A stretch of DNA of 64,000 nucleotides, taken from NCBI GenBank assembly GCA_965222345.1, contig CBDCTS010000007.1:744001-808000 (forward strand), written 5' to 3'. Source of the DNA: JADFGZ01 sp965222345. Its GTDB lineage: Bacteria; Acidobacteriota; Terriglobia; 2-12-FULL-54-10. Position numbers and translations under genes: made by a program. Each line of letters opens with the position of its first letter. Positions within the stretch are counted from its first letter, which is position 1. Below are positions 50,710-59,105 of the stretch, one piece after another. The notes under the pieces are model-generated. The model was not told the DNA's origin and made no database searches. It saw only the letters and a program-made list of their open reading frames with translations.

Positions 50710-52214
50710 AGCAATTTCTCTTGATTGTTCTCTCGGCTGCGTTCGCCTGGGGTGTTCTGCAAGCCCAAGTTGGGGAGCGTGGCGGAGCGCCGGTCGCGCA
50801 GAGGGACCGCCACTCGGCGGGCTGGGACCAGGCCATGAAGTTGAAAGGCGCGCCGATAGCTCCCACCTTTCCGGAGGTGGGCAACCAGATTGAACGCGTG
50901 GTCTTCGATAACGGCATGATCGTTTATATCCAGGAAGATCACCGTCTTCCGCTGCTCGATGTAAACGTTCTGGTGCGCGCCGGCAGCTACTACGAGCCGG
51001 CCGAACAGATAGGGACCGCCTCGCTGGCGGGCGAGTTGCTCCACACGGGCGGCACCAAGAACTTTCCGGCCGATCATTTGGAGGAGCGCCTGGATTTCAT
51101 CGCTGCCGAGCTTTCGGCCTCAGTGGGAAGAGAGCAGGCAAGCGTCTCGCTGAACGTTCCACAGAAGGATGCCGACGAAGGTCTGCGCATCCTGGCCGAC
51201 GTTCTGCGATATCCGGCCTTTGACGAATCTCGCTTGGAGTTGGCCAAGCAGCAGACCATCTTCTCCCTGCGCCGCTCCAACGACACTCCCGGACCGATAC
51301 TCCGGCGGGAGTTTTCGAGGCTCCTCTATACCGACGAGCACCCCTCCGGACGCACTCCCACCCCGGAACGCATCAGCCAGATCAGCCGCGACGATCTGAT
51401 TCGGTTTCACGGCGCCTATTTTCACCCTAACCAGATCATGCTGGGCGTGACGGGGGATTTCGACAAGACCGAGATGCTCCGGAAGATTCGAGAATTGCTG
51501 GGCGACTGGCCGTCCGCCGAGGTTAATCTTCCTCCGCTGCCGCTGGCCAATCAGCAGCCCAAACCGGGTGTTTACTATATCCCCAAGGAGGTCAGCCAAT
51601 CGAACCTCAGAATTGGCCATTGGGGAACGAACCGGGCCAACCCGGACCGCTTCGCCATCGGTTTGATGAACTCCATTTTGGGAGGGTCCGCCTTCAGTTC
51701 CCGTATCTCCCAGCGCGTGCGCACCGAGGAAGGACTGGCCTACAGTGTCGGCACCGCCTTCCCCACCAACCAAAGAGACGTCAGCTTCTTTATGGCCTTC
51801 GCGCAGACCAAAACCGAGTCCACGGTCCAGGCCGTTGACTCGATTCTGGACGAGGTTCGCAAGATCGGCGCCGCCAGAGTTTCCCGCAATGAATTCGATA
51901 CCGCCAAGGAGATGTTTCTCTACGGCTACGTCTTTCGCTACACCAACCCGGCCCGGTCGCTGGCCGCGCTGATGCAGGTGGAGTATGAGGGCCTGCCTTC
52001 CGACTACCTGCGAAAACAGTTTGAAGGATACCAGGCGGTGACGCCGGAAGACATCCAGCGCGTGGCGCGGGAGTATCTCCATCCGGATCAGTTGACCATC
52101 TTTGTGGTGGGTGACTACCCCAAATTCGCAGACGAGTTGAGCCGCCTGGGTGAGCCGCAGGAAATCGAATCTCTCCAGTTTGACGGTGAGGAAGGGTCCA
52201 GGCGAGAACGGTAA
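50706..52214 (+). CDS. Exported M16 peptidase-like subunit lacking the zinc motif
   Basis: 502 residues with a signal peptide (FLLIVLSAAFAWGVLQAQ). The ATG overlaps the upstream stop (ATGA). The position of HxxEH reads SLAGELLHTGG, so the zinc ligands are gone, while the Arg/Tyr pair used by non-catalytic subunits is kept in SQRVRTEEGLAYSVGTAF. This matches the beta-type partner of heterodimeric M16B peptidases, which needs the upstream catalytic subunit. A repeat element begins about 60 bases after the stop. Confidence 0.9.
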   Translation: MKQFLLIVLSAAFAWGVLQAQVGERGGAPVAQRDRHSAGWDQAMKLKGAPIAPTFPEVGNQIERVVFDNGMIVYIQEDHRLPLLDVNVLVRAGSYYEPAEQIGTASLAGELLHTGGTKNFPADHLEERLDFIAAELSASVGREQASVSLNVPQKDADEGLRILADVLRYPAFDESRLELAKQQTIFSLRRSNDTPGPILRREFSRLLYTDEHPSGRTPTPERISQISRDDLIRFHGAYFHPNQIMLGVTGDFDKTEMLRKIRELLGDWPSAEVNLPPLPLANQQPKPGVYYIPKEVSQSNLRIGHWGTNRANPDRFAIGLMNSILGGSAFSSRISQRVRTEEGLAYSVGTAFPTNQRDVSFFMAFAQTKTESTVQAVDSILDEVRKIGAARVSRNEFDTAKEMFLYGYVFRYTNPARSLAALMQVEYEGLPSDYLRKQFEGYQAVTPEDIQRVAREYLHPDQLTIFVVGDYPKFADELSRLGEPQEIESLQFDGEEGSRRER

Positions 52215-52279
52215 AAGTTCTGGGTTAGTTTCCGTTTCTGTTAGACCCGATGTGATTTGGCGGGTCAGGACATGGTCCG

Positions 52280-52350
52280 CCAGGTAGCGGCAGGCCTCCA
52301 GGCCTGTCCTCCTGCTCCGTTTTGCTCAGCATGACGGCGTTTCTGGTTGC
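52280..52350 (+). repeat. Partial copy of the palindromic repeat (copy E)
   Basis: A hairpin CAGGCCTCCAGGCCTG (52291-52306) is followed by a CTCAGCATGAC.GCGTTTCTG block that also follows the second GAGCACAGG hairpin at 54.8 kb; the block's end also borders the array at 26.4 kb. No 9-nt array is attached here. It fills most of the 172-base gap between the M16 pair and glnS. Confidence 0.6.
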
Positions 52351-52386
52351 TTGCCATTCCTGATTCACGCCTGCCGGCAAACCGCT

Positions 52387-54123
52387 CTAGCCGGCGGCTC
52401 TCTTCTGTTTCCGCTCTATCTTCGCCCACCGGTCCCGTAATGTCGCAGTACGATTAAACACCAGCTTCTCGGGTGTCGAGTCTGGGTCCACGCAGAAGTA
52501 GCCGAGCCGCTCAAACTGATACAGAGCACCGACTGGAGCACCACGCAGCCCCGGTTCAATCCTGCCGTGCTCGACTACCTCCAGCGAGTTTGGATTCACA
52601 TTGGCTGTGAAGTCCTCCCCGTCTTTGACCTCATTCGGGTCTTCCTTCCCAAACAACGTATCGTACAGCCGCACCTCAGCCTCGACCGAGTGTGATGCCG
52701 AAACCCAGTGGATTGTCGACTTTACCTTGCGGCCATCGGGCGTATTGCCGCCGCGTGTCTCTGGGTCGTAGGTGCAGCGCAACTCCACGATATTCCCGTT
52801 GGCGTCCTTGATCACATCCCTGCAAGTCACCAGATATCCATACCGCAAGCGAACTTCGCGTCCAGGCGCAAGCCGGTAGAATTTTTTCGGGGGGTCCTCC
52901 CGAAAGTCATCCTGCTCGATATACAACACACGAGAAAATGGCACCTTCCGCGTGCCCGCATTCGCATCTTCCGGATTATTCACTGCCTCCAGTTCTTCCA
53001 CGAGATCGTCGGGATAGTTTTCGATGACCATTCGGAGAGGACGAAGTACCGCCATAACGCGATGCGCCCGCTTATTCAGGTCTTCACGCACACAGTGCTC
53101 AAGCAATGACAACTCGATGATGCCGGTGGTTTTCGACACGCCGATTCGGCTGCAAAAGTTGCGGAATGCCTCCGGCGTATATCCTCGGCGCCGCGAACCG
53201 CAGATTGTCGGCATGCGCGGATCGTCCCAACCCCGCACATGTCCCTCTCGGATAAGCTGGAGCAGCTTCCGTTTGCTCAGTATTGTATAGGTCAGGTTCA
53301 GCCGGTCGAACTCGATCTGTTGCGGATGATGTATGCCGAGCTGTGCCAGGAACCAATCGTACAGCGGACGATGGTCCTCGAACTCCAGTGTGCAGATGGA
53401 GTGTGTGATGCCTTCGATCGAGTCGCACTGTCCATGAGCGTAGTCGTATGTCGGATAGATGCACCATTTGCGTCCGGTCCGATGGTGCTCGGCATGCAAT
53501 ATACGATACATGATCGGGTCTCGCAGATTCAGGTTCGGGGACGCCATATCGATCTTGGCCCGGAGTGTCCGTGAGCCGTCCGGGAAATCGCCCGCGCGCA
53601 TCCGTTCGAACAAGACAAGGTTCTCTTCCACACTGCGTTCCCGGAAGGGACTGTCCCGGCCAGGCTGGCTAAAAGTACCGCGATACTCCCGCACCTGTTC
53701 TGAGGTCAAGTCGCACACATAAGCCTTGCCCGCCTCTATGAACTGGACAGCCCAGGCGTACAATTGATCGAAGTAGTCGGACGCATAGAAAAGACGGCCT
53801 TCCCAATCTGCTCCCAGCCAGCGAAGGTCTTCGATGATCGACTCCACATATTCCGTTTCTTCTTTGTTTGGGTTTGTGTCGTCAAATCGAAGATTGCATT
53901 TTCCGCCAAACTCCTGAGCCAGGCCGAAACTGATATGGATTGCTTTCGAGTGTCCCAAGTGTAGATAGCCATTCGGTTCCGGGGGAAACCGGGCCTGCAC
54001 GCGGCCTCCATTTTTATTGTTCTGCACATCCCGAACGATGATGTCGCGAATGAAGTGTGATTTCGGCGGCGGCGAATGATTAGTTCGGGGTGTGGGTTCC
54101 GGAATTTTTCTTGGCATGTTCAT
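52387..54123 (-). CDS. glnS: Glutaminyl-tRNA synthetase
   Basis: Class I synthetase charging tRNA-Gln; about 578 residues. The start is one of two Met codons, 54123 or 54117, neither with a clear ribosome site. The HIGH motif is PNGYLHLGHSKAI, the KMSKS equivalent is TILSKRKLLQLI, and other blocks are RFDDTNPNKEETEYVESI, IYPTYDYAHGQCDSIEGIT and RGYTPEAFRNFC. The C-terminal anticodon-binding beta barrels (FSRVLYIEQDDF; VELRCTYDPETRGG; HWVSASHSVEAEVRLYD) are complete. A composite repeat lies immediately upstream. Confidence 0.96.
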   Translation of the reverse strand: MNMPRKIPEPTPRTNHSPPPKSHFIRDIIVRDVQNNKNGGRVQARFPPEPNGYLHLGHSKAIHISFGLAQEFGGKCNLRFDDTNPNKEETEYVESIIEDLRWLGADWEGRLFYASDYFDQLYAWAVQFIEAGKAYVCDLTSEQVREYRGTFSQPGRDSPFRERSVEENLVLFERMRAGDFPDGSRTLRAKIDMASPNLNLRDPIMYRILHAEHHRTGRKWCIYPTYDYAHGQCDSIEGITHSICTLEFEDHRPLYDWFLAQLGIHHPQQIEFDRLNLTYTILSKRKLLQLIREGHVRGWDDPRMPTICGSRRRGYTPEAFRNFCSRIGVSKTTGIIELSLLEHCVREDLNKRAHRVMAVLRPLRMVIENYPDDLVEELEAVNNPEDANAGTRKVPFSRVLYIEQDDFREDPPKKFYRLAPGREVRLRYGYLVTCRDVIKDANGNIVELRCTYDPETRGGNTPDGRKVKSTIHWVSASHSVEAEVRLYDTLFGKEDPNEVKDGEDFTANVNPNSLEVVEHGRIEPGLRGAPVGALYQFERLGYFCVDPDSTPEKLVFNRTATLRDRWAKIERKQKRAAG

Positions 54124-54334
54124 GCTGTTAGCGATGCTTCGATGATCTCCGGTGTGCGCTCGTCCAGCTCTCGTCGTTTGCACGAGAGAAGTGGCTTGTA
54201 TTCACAACTAGGCCGATATTTTGCGCCTATTCCTGTGAGTGAGTTTACATCACAACCGGGGTCGGTGAAACTGGGTTGGCGGCAGGAATGGGCTGAAGAC
54301 CCCCGCGTCAGGTAGCGATAGGTATTTAAGTAGC

Positions 54335-54745
54335 GACAGGCATTCCTGCCTGTCCCCTTAGAGCACAGGACGGTAAGGCCTGTGCTCCATTTCCCTCCGG
54401 CCTGCCCACCTAACTCTCGATGAATGTTTTTGCTTGGCTTTCCAGTGGCTTTTTCAGCCAAACAAACCCAATCAAAGCCAATAACGAAGCCAATGCCCGA
54501 TCTTCTGTATATTTCATATCTCCTTATACTACAATTGGTTAGCTGGAAATCAGAAGTTTTGAAATGGGTTCGTTTTGCAAAAAAACATTTTTCCTCCACT
54601 CCTCTCCCCCCGTAAGCTTCGCAAACGCCCTCCGGCCCGATTCTCCCTCGCGCAAATTCTGGGGGCAACAGAATTATTCCGAGAATTCCGAATCTACCGA
54701 GGAAACCGAATCTACCGAAGATCCCGAACATTCCGAGAATTCTGA
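54335..54745 (+). repeat. Composite dispersed repeat, copy D
   Basis: Modules in order: perfect hairpin GACAGGCATTCCTGCCTGTC (54335-54354); hairpin GAGCACAGG / CCTGTGCTC (54361-54387); a block sharing AACGAAGCCAATGCCCGATC and ATGGGTTCGTTTTGCAAAA with copy C; a GGCCCGATTCTCCCTCGCG block; then the 9-nt array (54679-54744). Beyond it the two hairpins recur (54758-54776 and 54784-54810), followed by the CTCAGCATGACAGCGTTTCTG-type block. Confidence 0.75.
54679..54744 (+). repeat. 9-nt periodic array, copy D (8 units)
   Basis: CCG starts at 54679, 54688, 54697, 54706, 54715, 54724 and 54733, then CTG at 54742: eight units at an exact 9-base period. Units such as ATTCCGAGA, ATTCCGAAT, CTACCGAGG and CTACCGAAG are shared with copies A and C. 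Confidence 0.9.
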
Positions 54746-54783
54746 AATGGCAAGTAGGGCAGGCATTCTTGCCTGTCCCCTTA

Positions 54784-54810
54784 GAGCACAGGACAGTAAG
54801 GCCTGTGCTC
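54784..54810. repeat. GAGCACAGG / CCTGTGCTC hairpin, second copy
   Basis: A 9-bp perfect stem with a short loop, nearly identical to 54361-54387 and closely related to 25878-25903. It is preceded by a GCAGGCATTCTTGCCTGT hairpin, as in the other copies. Confidence 0.75.
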
Positions 54811-54890
54811 CTGCTTCGCTTTGCTCAGCATGACAGCGTTTCTGTTTCTGGCTGACCCATTGCTGAAAAACGGTTTTTCTGACTCTCCGC

Positions 54891-55898
54891 TCAAATTCCG
54901 CTCGTGCGGGCGTAAACGAGCCAGAGGGCCGCGAGGTAGACCAGCAGAATGAGGACACTGCCGGGCTCGAACAGGGCGAAGCGCCGCTTGCTCCGATAGA
55001 CGATGGCCGCCAGCCCCAGGGTCGTCACGACGACGGCAAACACGCCCGTGAGCGCATGGATGGGGTCTAGCGCCCCGAAGATCGGGCCGCCCGGATGCGC
55101 CACGTCCATGGCGAAAAAGACCACCATGTTGAATGCGTTGGAGCCGAACAGGTTCCCCACCGCCAAGTCAAAGGCTCCCATCCGGACCGCCGCCATCGAA
55201 GCCACAAATTCCGGGAGCGAGGTGGAGAGTCCCAACAGCAGGGTTCCTACAAAGGTTGTTCCCAGTCCGGACAGTTCGGCGATCTGCTTGGCCGACTCTG
55301 CGAAATATGGCGCGGCGACAAAGATGCAGGCTGCTGCTGCGGCGAACAGCAGGACCGCGCGGCGCAGCGTAGGCGTTGCGTCCTGTTCGGGCCGGGAGGA
55401 GACGCCGGTCACCGGAGAGTCTGGCTCGCGCAGCGTGTGGAGATAGACCGTCCGCGTCCCGAACACAAATATGATCAGGAGCAAGGCGGATTCGGGGCCA
55501 ACGCCAAGCAACGTCCGCTCGGTGTGCGCCAGCACGAAAACGGCCGCGAGGCCGTTCAGCATGATAGCCAGGCAGGCGGCCAGCGCGTGGTCAATGGACG
55601 CCTGCTGAAAGACGCGTCCGCTGGTGGGCAAAAAACCGATGAGGGCGAGCAGGAGCATGTTGGCTAGGCTGGAACCGAACAGGTCTCCAGCGGCGAGATC
55701 CGGCGCCCCCAGGCGCACGGCTTCGACATCGGTGGCCAGCTCCGGAAGCGATGTGGCGCCGGCCAGCAATAGTGATCCAATCCAGACACGGCCCAGGCTC
55801 GTCCTCTCCGCAATGTCGTTACCGCTCTTTGCCAGCGTAATGCCGGCAACGACGACCGCGGCGCCGCTCGCGAGGCAGGTCAGCAGGGCGAAGGTCAT
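54891..55898 (-). CDS. Calcium/cation exchanger, CaCA family (YrbG-like)
   Basis: About 335 residues from the ATG at 55898, with AGGGGA 8 nt upstream; the frame is open 19 codons earlier. Ten or so membrane helices with two inverted alpha repeats: GATSLPELATDVEAVRLGAP followed by AAGDLFGSSLANML, and GLSTSLPEFVASMAAVRMGA followed by AVGNLFGSNAFNMV. The acidic residues after SLP and the GD/GN-LFGS motifs form the ion site in this family. It should exchange Ca2+ (or Na+) against H+ or Na+. A cytoplasmic linker near residue 165 is Arg/Pro-rich. Confidence 0.9.
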   Translation of the reverse strand: MTFALLTCLASGAAVVVAGITLAKSGNDIAERTSLGRVWIGSLLLAGATSLPELATDVEAVRLGAPDLAAGDLFGSSLANMLLLALIGFLPTSGRVFQQASIDHALAACLAIMLNGLAAVFVLAHTERTLLGVGPESALLLIIFVFGTRTVYLHTLREPDSPVTGVSSRPEQDATPTLRRAVLLFAAAAACIFVAAPYFAESAKQIAELSGLGTTFVGTLLLGLSTSLPEFVASMAAVRMGAFDLAVGNLFGSNAFNMVVFFAMDVAHPGGPIFGALDPIHALTGVFAVVVTTLGLAAIVYRSKRRFALFEPGSVLILLVYLAALWLVYARTSGI

Positions 55899-56248
55899 CT
55901 GCGGTTCCCCTGCCGGTCGGATAATTTGCCCCGGAATAATCGAGGAGAAAGACATTGCTGCCGGGGGTTGAAGTCAGGCTGGTGGCGGATTGCTGGGAGG
56001 GTCACGGAGAAGTATGCTACCATAGCAAACCGCTTCGGAGAATTTCAAATCAGCCTGTTGCGGAGAGTTCAGGCGCTGGTGGCCCGTAACTGTTCCTTTC
56101 TCCTAAAACCCGTTTCACAGTTCCGGTCTGTGATATAGACTCACATTCCGAACATTGAAAAAAACATTACAAAATAAAGTATCCAAAAAATTAGTCAGGA
56201 CAATCTTACCTGGCGGGAATCGCCCCCAGCGGGGGAAATAGCATCACT
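55899..56248. other. Divergent spacer between the exchanger and symporter genes
   Basis: 350 bases. The half nearest the symporter is AT-rich (56130-56200) and contains TTGAAA and TATCCA boxes with a 19-base spacer, a weak promoter candidate. No gene or RNA is recognised. Confidence 0.4.
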
Positions 56249-57535
56249 ATGCCCAGACTGAAACTGCACTGGCAGATCCTGATTGCCATAGTACTGGCGT
56301 GTTTTGCCGGCACGCTCACCGGGACCGATGCAGGACTTTTCGGTGTCACCTTTTACCAGGCCTACGACTTCGTCGGAACCCTGTTTTTGAATGCTCTGAA
56401 GATGATTACCGTGCCGTTGATCATGGCCGCCATCATTACCGGTGTATCCGGGGTTGGCGGTGAGGGCGGCTTGGGGCGGCTTGGTATAAAAACCGTTCTC
56501 TACTACATGCTAACCAGCACGCTGGCTATACTCGTCGGCCTAGTGCTGGTAAACACCATCGCGCCGGGGATCGTGGGTGGTGAGCCGGCGGGCCCGCGCC
56601 TGGGCTTGGCAGAGGATACGGAGGCTGCTCTGCAGAGCGTTGAGGGCAGGGGAGCTGGCGACATTGCCGAGGTCTTTCTGCGGATGGTGCCGGTCAATAT
56701 CATCGCCGCGGCTGCTGAAGGCCAGATGCTGGGGCTGATCTTCTTCAGCCTGCTGTTCGGATACTTTATGACCCGCGTTCAGCCGGATCCTGCGGGATTG
56801 CTGAAGCGGATGTGGATTGGCATCTTTGAGACGATGATGAAGATCACTATGTGGGTGATGCGCTTTGCGCCTTTTGGCGTTTTCGGGCTGGTGGCCATGA
56901 CCGTTTCCACGACCGGATTCGGCGCTTTTGTTCCCTTGCTTTCCTTCTTCCTGACCGTGCTGCTGGCGCTGGCCGTTCACTCCGCTGTGACCCTTCCCCT
57001 GTTGCTGCGCCTGGTCGGTCGGGTCAGGCCCTGGCTGCATTACCGGGCGATGTCCCCTGCCATGCTGATGGCATTCTCCACGGCATCATCATCCGCCACG
57101 CTGCCGCTGACGCTCAAGTGCGTCGAGGAGAATGCCCGTGTTTCAACCCGCACCAGCAGTTTTGTGCTTCCGCTGGGCGCGACGGTCAATATGGATGGGA
57201 CGGCGTTGTACGAGTGTGTGGCGGCCATGTTCATCGCCCAGGCCTACGGGCTGGAGCTGAATTTCGGTATGCAATTCATGGTCGTGCTTCTCGCCTTGCT
57301 CACCTCCATAGGTGTAGCGGGCATTCCGGCAGCAAGTCTTGTGGCTATCATCGTGATTCTGGGCGCGATCGGCCTGCCTATTGAGGGCATCGGGTTGATA
57401 TTGGTCACGGATCGCATCCTGGATATGTGCCGCACTGCGGTGAATGTGTTCAGCGATAGCTGCGGCGCGGTCATTATCGCCAAGACGGAAGGAGAAACCG
57501 CCGTGTTGAGCGAGGGGATCGCGGAAACTCGATGA
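56249..57535 (+). CDS. Dicarboxylate/amino acid:cation symporter (DAACS, GltP/DctA-like)
   Basis: 428 residues, eight membrane helices plus two hairpins. Signature parts: LKMITVPLIMAAIITGV near the N-terminus, the serine-rich hairpin AFSTASSSATLPLTLKCVEEN, the ion-binding NMDGTALYECVAAMFIAQ, and VGIPAASL-like IPAASLVAIIVIL followed by DRILDMCRTAVNVFSDSCGA with the Asp/Asn-Arg substrate-binding region. The segment TDRILDMCRT suggests an acidic amino acid or C4-dicarboxylate substrate. A GGGGGA lies about 12 nt upstream of the ATG. It converges on the CNNM-like gene. Confidence 0.92.
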   Translation: MPRLKLHWQILIAIVLACFAGTLTGTDAGLFGVTFYQAYDFVGTLFLNALKMITVPLIMAAIITGVSGVGGEGGLGRLGIKTVLYYMLTSTLAILVGLVLVNTIAPGIVGGEPAGPRLGLAEDTEAALQSVEGRGAGDIAEVFLRMVPVNIIAAAAEGQMLGLIFFSLLFGYFMTRVQPDPAGLLKRMWIGIFETMMKITMWVMRFAPFGVFGLVAMTVSTTGFGAFVPLLSFFLTVLLALAVHSAVTLPLLLRLVGRVRPWLHYRAMSPAMLMAFSTASSSATLPLTLKCVEENARVSTRTSSFVLPLGATVNMDGTALYECVAAMFIAQAYGLELNFGMQFMVVLLALLTSIGVAGIPAASLVAIIVILGAIGLPIEGIGLILVTDRILDMCRTAVNVFSDSCGAVIIAKTEGETAVLSEGIAETR

Positions 57536-57618
57536 GCGATCAGACGCGGTATTTCATGGCGGAGCGGCGGAAGGAGCGGCAACTCATCTGCAAGGGATCG
57601 GCGGCGAGGTTTCCGTTC

Positions 57619-58950
57619 TTATTCCAGCATCTCCAGTTTCACCCGCGCCACGCGGTGATTCTCCATCTCCAGCACGGTGAACCTGCGATTTTCATAAACG
57701 AACGATTCGCCTTCCTGCGGAATGTGCCCGAACTGCTGGAGAAAGAAGCCGGCCAGGGTTTCGAAGCCCTTGTCACGAGGAAGCAGCACCTGATACTGAT
57801 CCTCTAAATCCAGAATGTTGACGCGCGCGTCGAGGACCAGCGTGCGTTCTCCCAGGCGCAGGCCGGGCGGCATCTCCCAGTCATGCTCGTCCTCGATTTC
57901 ACCGACGATCTGTTCCAGCACGTCCTCCACCGTCACCAGACCGACCGTGCTGCCGAATTCATCCACCACCAAGGCCATATGCCTGCGCTGCTTTTGAAAT
58001 TCCTGCAGCAGCTGGGCAATCGGCTTGGTTTCCGGGACTACCGGTATTTCCCGCAACAAACTGCGCAATACAAACCCTCTAGGTGTGCAGCCGGCTTCCC
58101 AGGTTGCCTGCTGCTCCTCGGCGACTTTCAGCAGGTCCTTGGTATAAAGGACGCCGATAATCTGGTCGGGAGAGTCCTGGTAGACGGGAAGCCGCGAGTG
58201 CTGGTCCTCGGTGACGATCCGCAGCAACTCTCCCAGAGACAAATCCACGGAAACCGAGATGATGTTGGGCCGGGGAACCATTACTTCCCTCGCCAAGACC
58301 TGGCTCAGGTCAATGATGTTGTGAATCATTTCCTGCTCATAAGCCGGCAAAATGCCGCTGCGATGGCTGTAAGTGACCAGCATCTTCAGTTCTTCTCCGG
58401 TGTAGGTGTGCGATTGAGGGCCGGCTACGGTAGCTCCCAGGTGTCGGGCCAGGAAAAAAGAGCAGGAGTCCAGAACCGCCAGCGGCCAGCGGACCAGCTT
58501 CATGAAAAGCGTCATGGGCCAGGCAATCATTAAAGACAGCCGCTCAGCCCGTTCCAGGGCTACCTGTTTCGGGACCAGCTCTCCGAGGACCACATGGAGA
58601 AAAGTGATGAGAAGGAATGCCAGCACCAGAGCCAGGCTGTGGGTCAGCACCAGGCTGTCTGCGTGCAACCAGGCCAGCGCCGGCTGGATCATCGCCGCCA
58701 GGGTAATTTCACCAAACCATCCCAGGGCCAGACTCGCCAAGGTAATGCCCAATTGTGTCCCGCTGAGGACGCTGTTCAGATTTCCAATCAGCTTCAGGGC
58801 AGCCTCGGCCCGTGCATTACCCTGCGAAGCCCTTTGCTGCAAGCGAGTTCGCCGGACGCTCACCAGGGCGAACTCCACCGCCACAAAAAAAGCGTTGGCC
58901 AGCACCAGGAGGATAATAGCTAAAACGCGAAAAAGCGGAAAGGCAGGCAT
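57619..58950 (-). CDS. CNNM/CorC-type membrane protein (DUF21, CBS pair, CorC_HlyC)
   Basis: 443 residues; AGGAAA lies 7 nt before the ATG. Domains: DUF21 with four membrane helices (about 1-190; FFVAVEFALVSVRRTRLQQ, GWFGEITLAAMI, HVVLGELVPKQVALERAE); a CBS pair (about 205-335; REVMVPRPNIISVSVDLSLG, DQHSRLPVYQDSPDQIIG, MALVVDEFGSTVGLVTVEDVLEQIVGEIEDEHD); and the C-terminal CorC_HlyC domain (ETLAGFFLQQFGHIPQEGES). Often labelled 'hemolysin', but family members act in Mg2+/Co2+ handling. It is divergent from uvrC. Confidence 0.93.
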   Translation of the reverse strand: MPAFPLFRVLAIILLVLANAFFVAVEFALVSVRRTRLQQRASQGNARAEAALKLIGNLNSVLSGTQLGITLASLALGWFGEITLAAMIQPALAWLHADSLVLTHSLALVLAFLLITFLHVVLGELVPKQVALERAERLSLMIAWPMTLFMKLVRWPLAVLDSCSFFLARHLGATVAGPQSHTYTGEELKMLVTYSHRSGILPAYEQEMIHNIIDLSQVLAREVMVPRPNIISVSVDLSLGELLRIVTEDQHSRLPVYQDSPDQIIGVLYTKDLLKVAEEQQATWEAGCTPRGFVLRSLLREIPVVPETKPIAQLLQEFQKQRRHMALVVDEFGSTVGLVTVEDVLEQIVGEIEDEHDWEMPPGLRLGERTLVLDARVNILDLEDQYQVLLPRDKGFETLAGFFLQQFGHIPQEGESFVYENRRFTVLEMENHRVARVKLEMLE

Positions 58951-59105
58951 AATTGTTTCCTGCCGCTTTGCGATTCCCGGCAGAATGTAGAGCTATTCTA
59001 ACATGGGATTCCCACTTCCGGGGAAGGGTAAACTTCTTTTTGCCGTGGCGCAGCGGGGAACTGTTGCTGGTGAGGCATTCCGGGGTCTGGTAACCTTATT
59101 CGGGG

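Larger units (their letters stand above)
54124..54890. other. Repeat-rich intergenic region upstream of glnS
   Basis: About 770 bases between glnS and the exchanger gene, almost entirely made of repeat modules (54335-54850). The first 190 bases next to glnS show nothing recognisable. No gene is supported; the short open frames simply translate the 9-nt array and hairpins. Confidence 0.6.

Noticed and set aside
54120..54731. 203-codon minus-strand open frame upstream of glnS
   Set aside because: It simply translates the hairpins and the 9-nt array.
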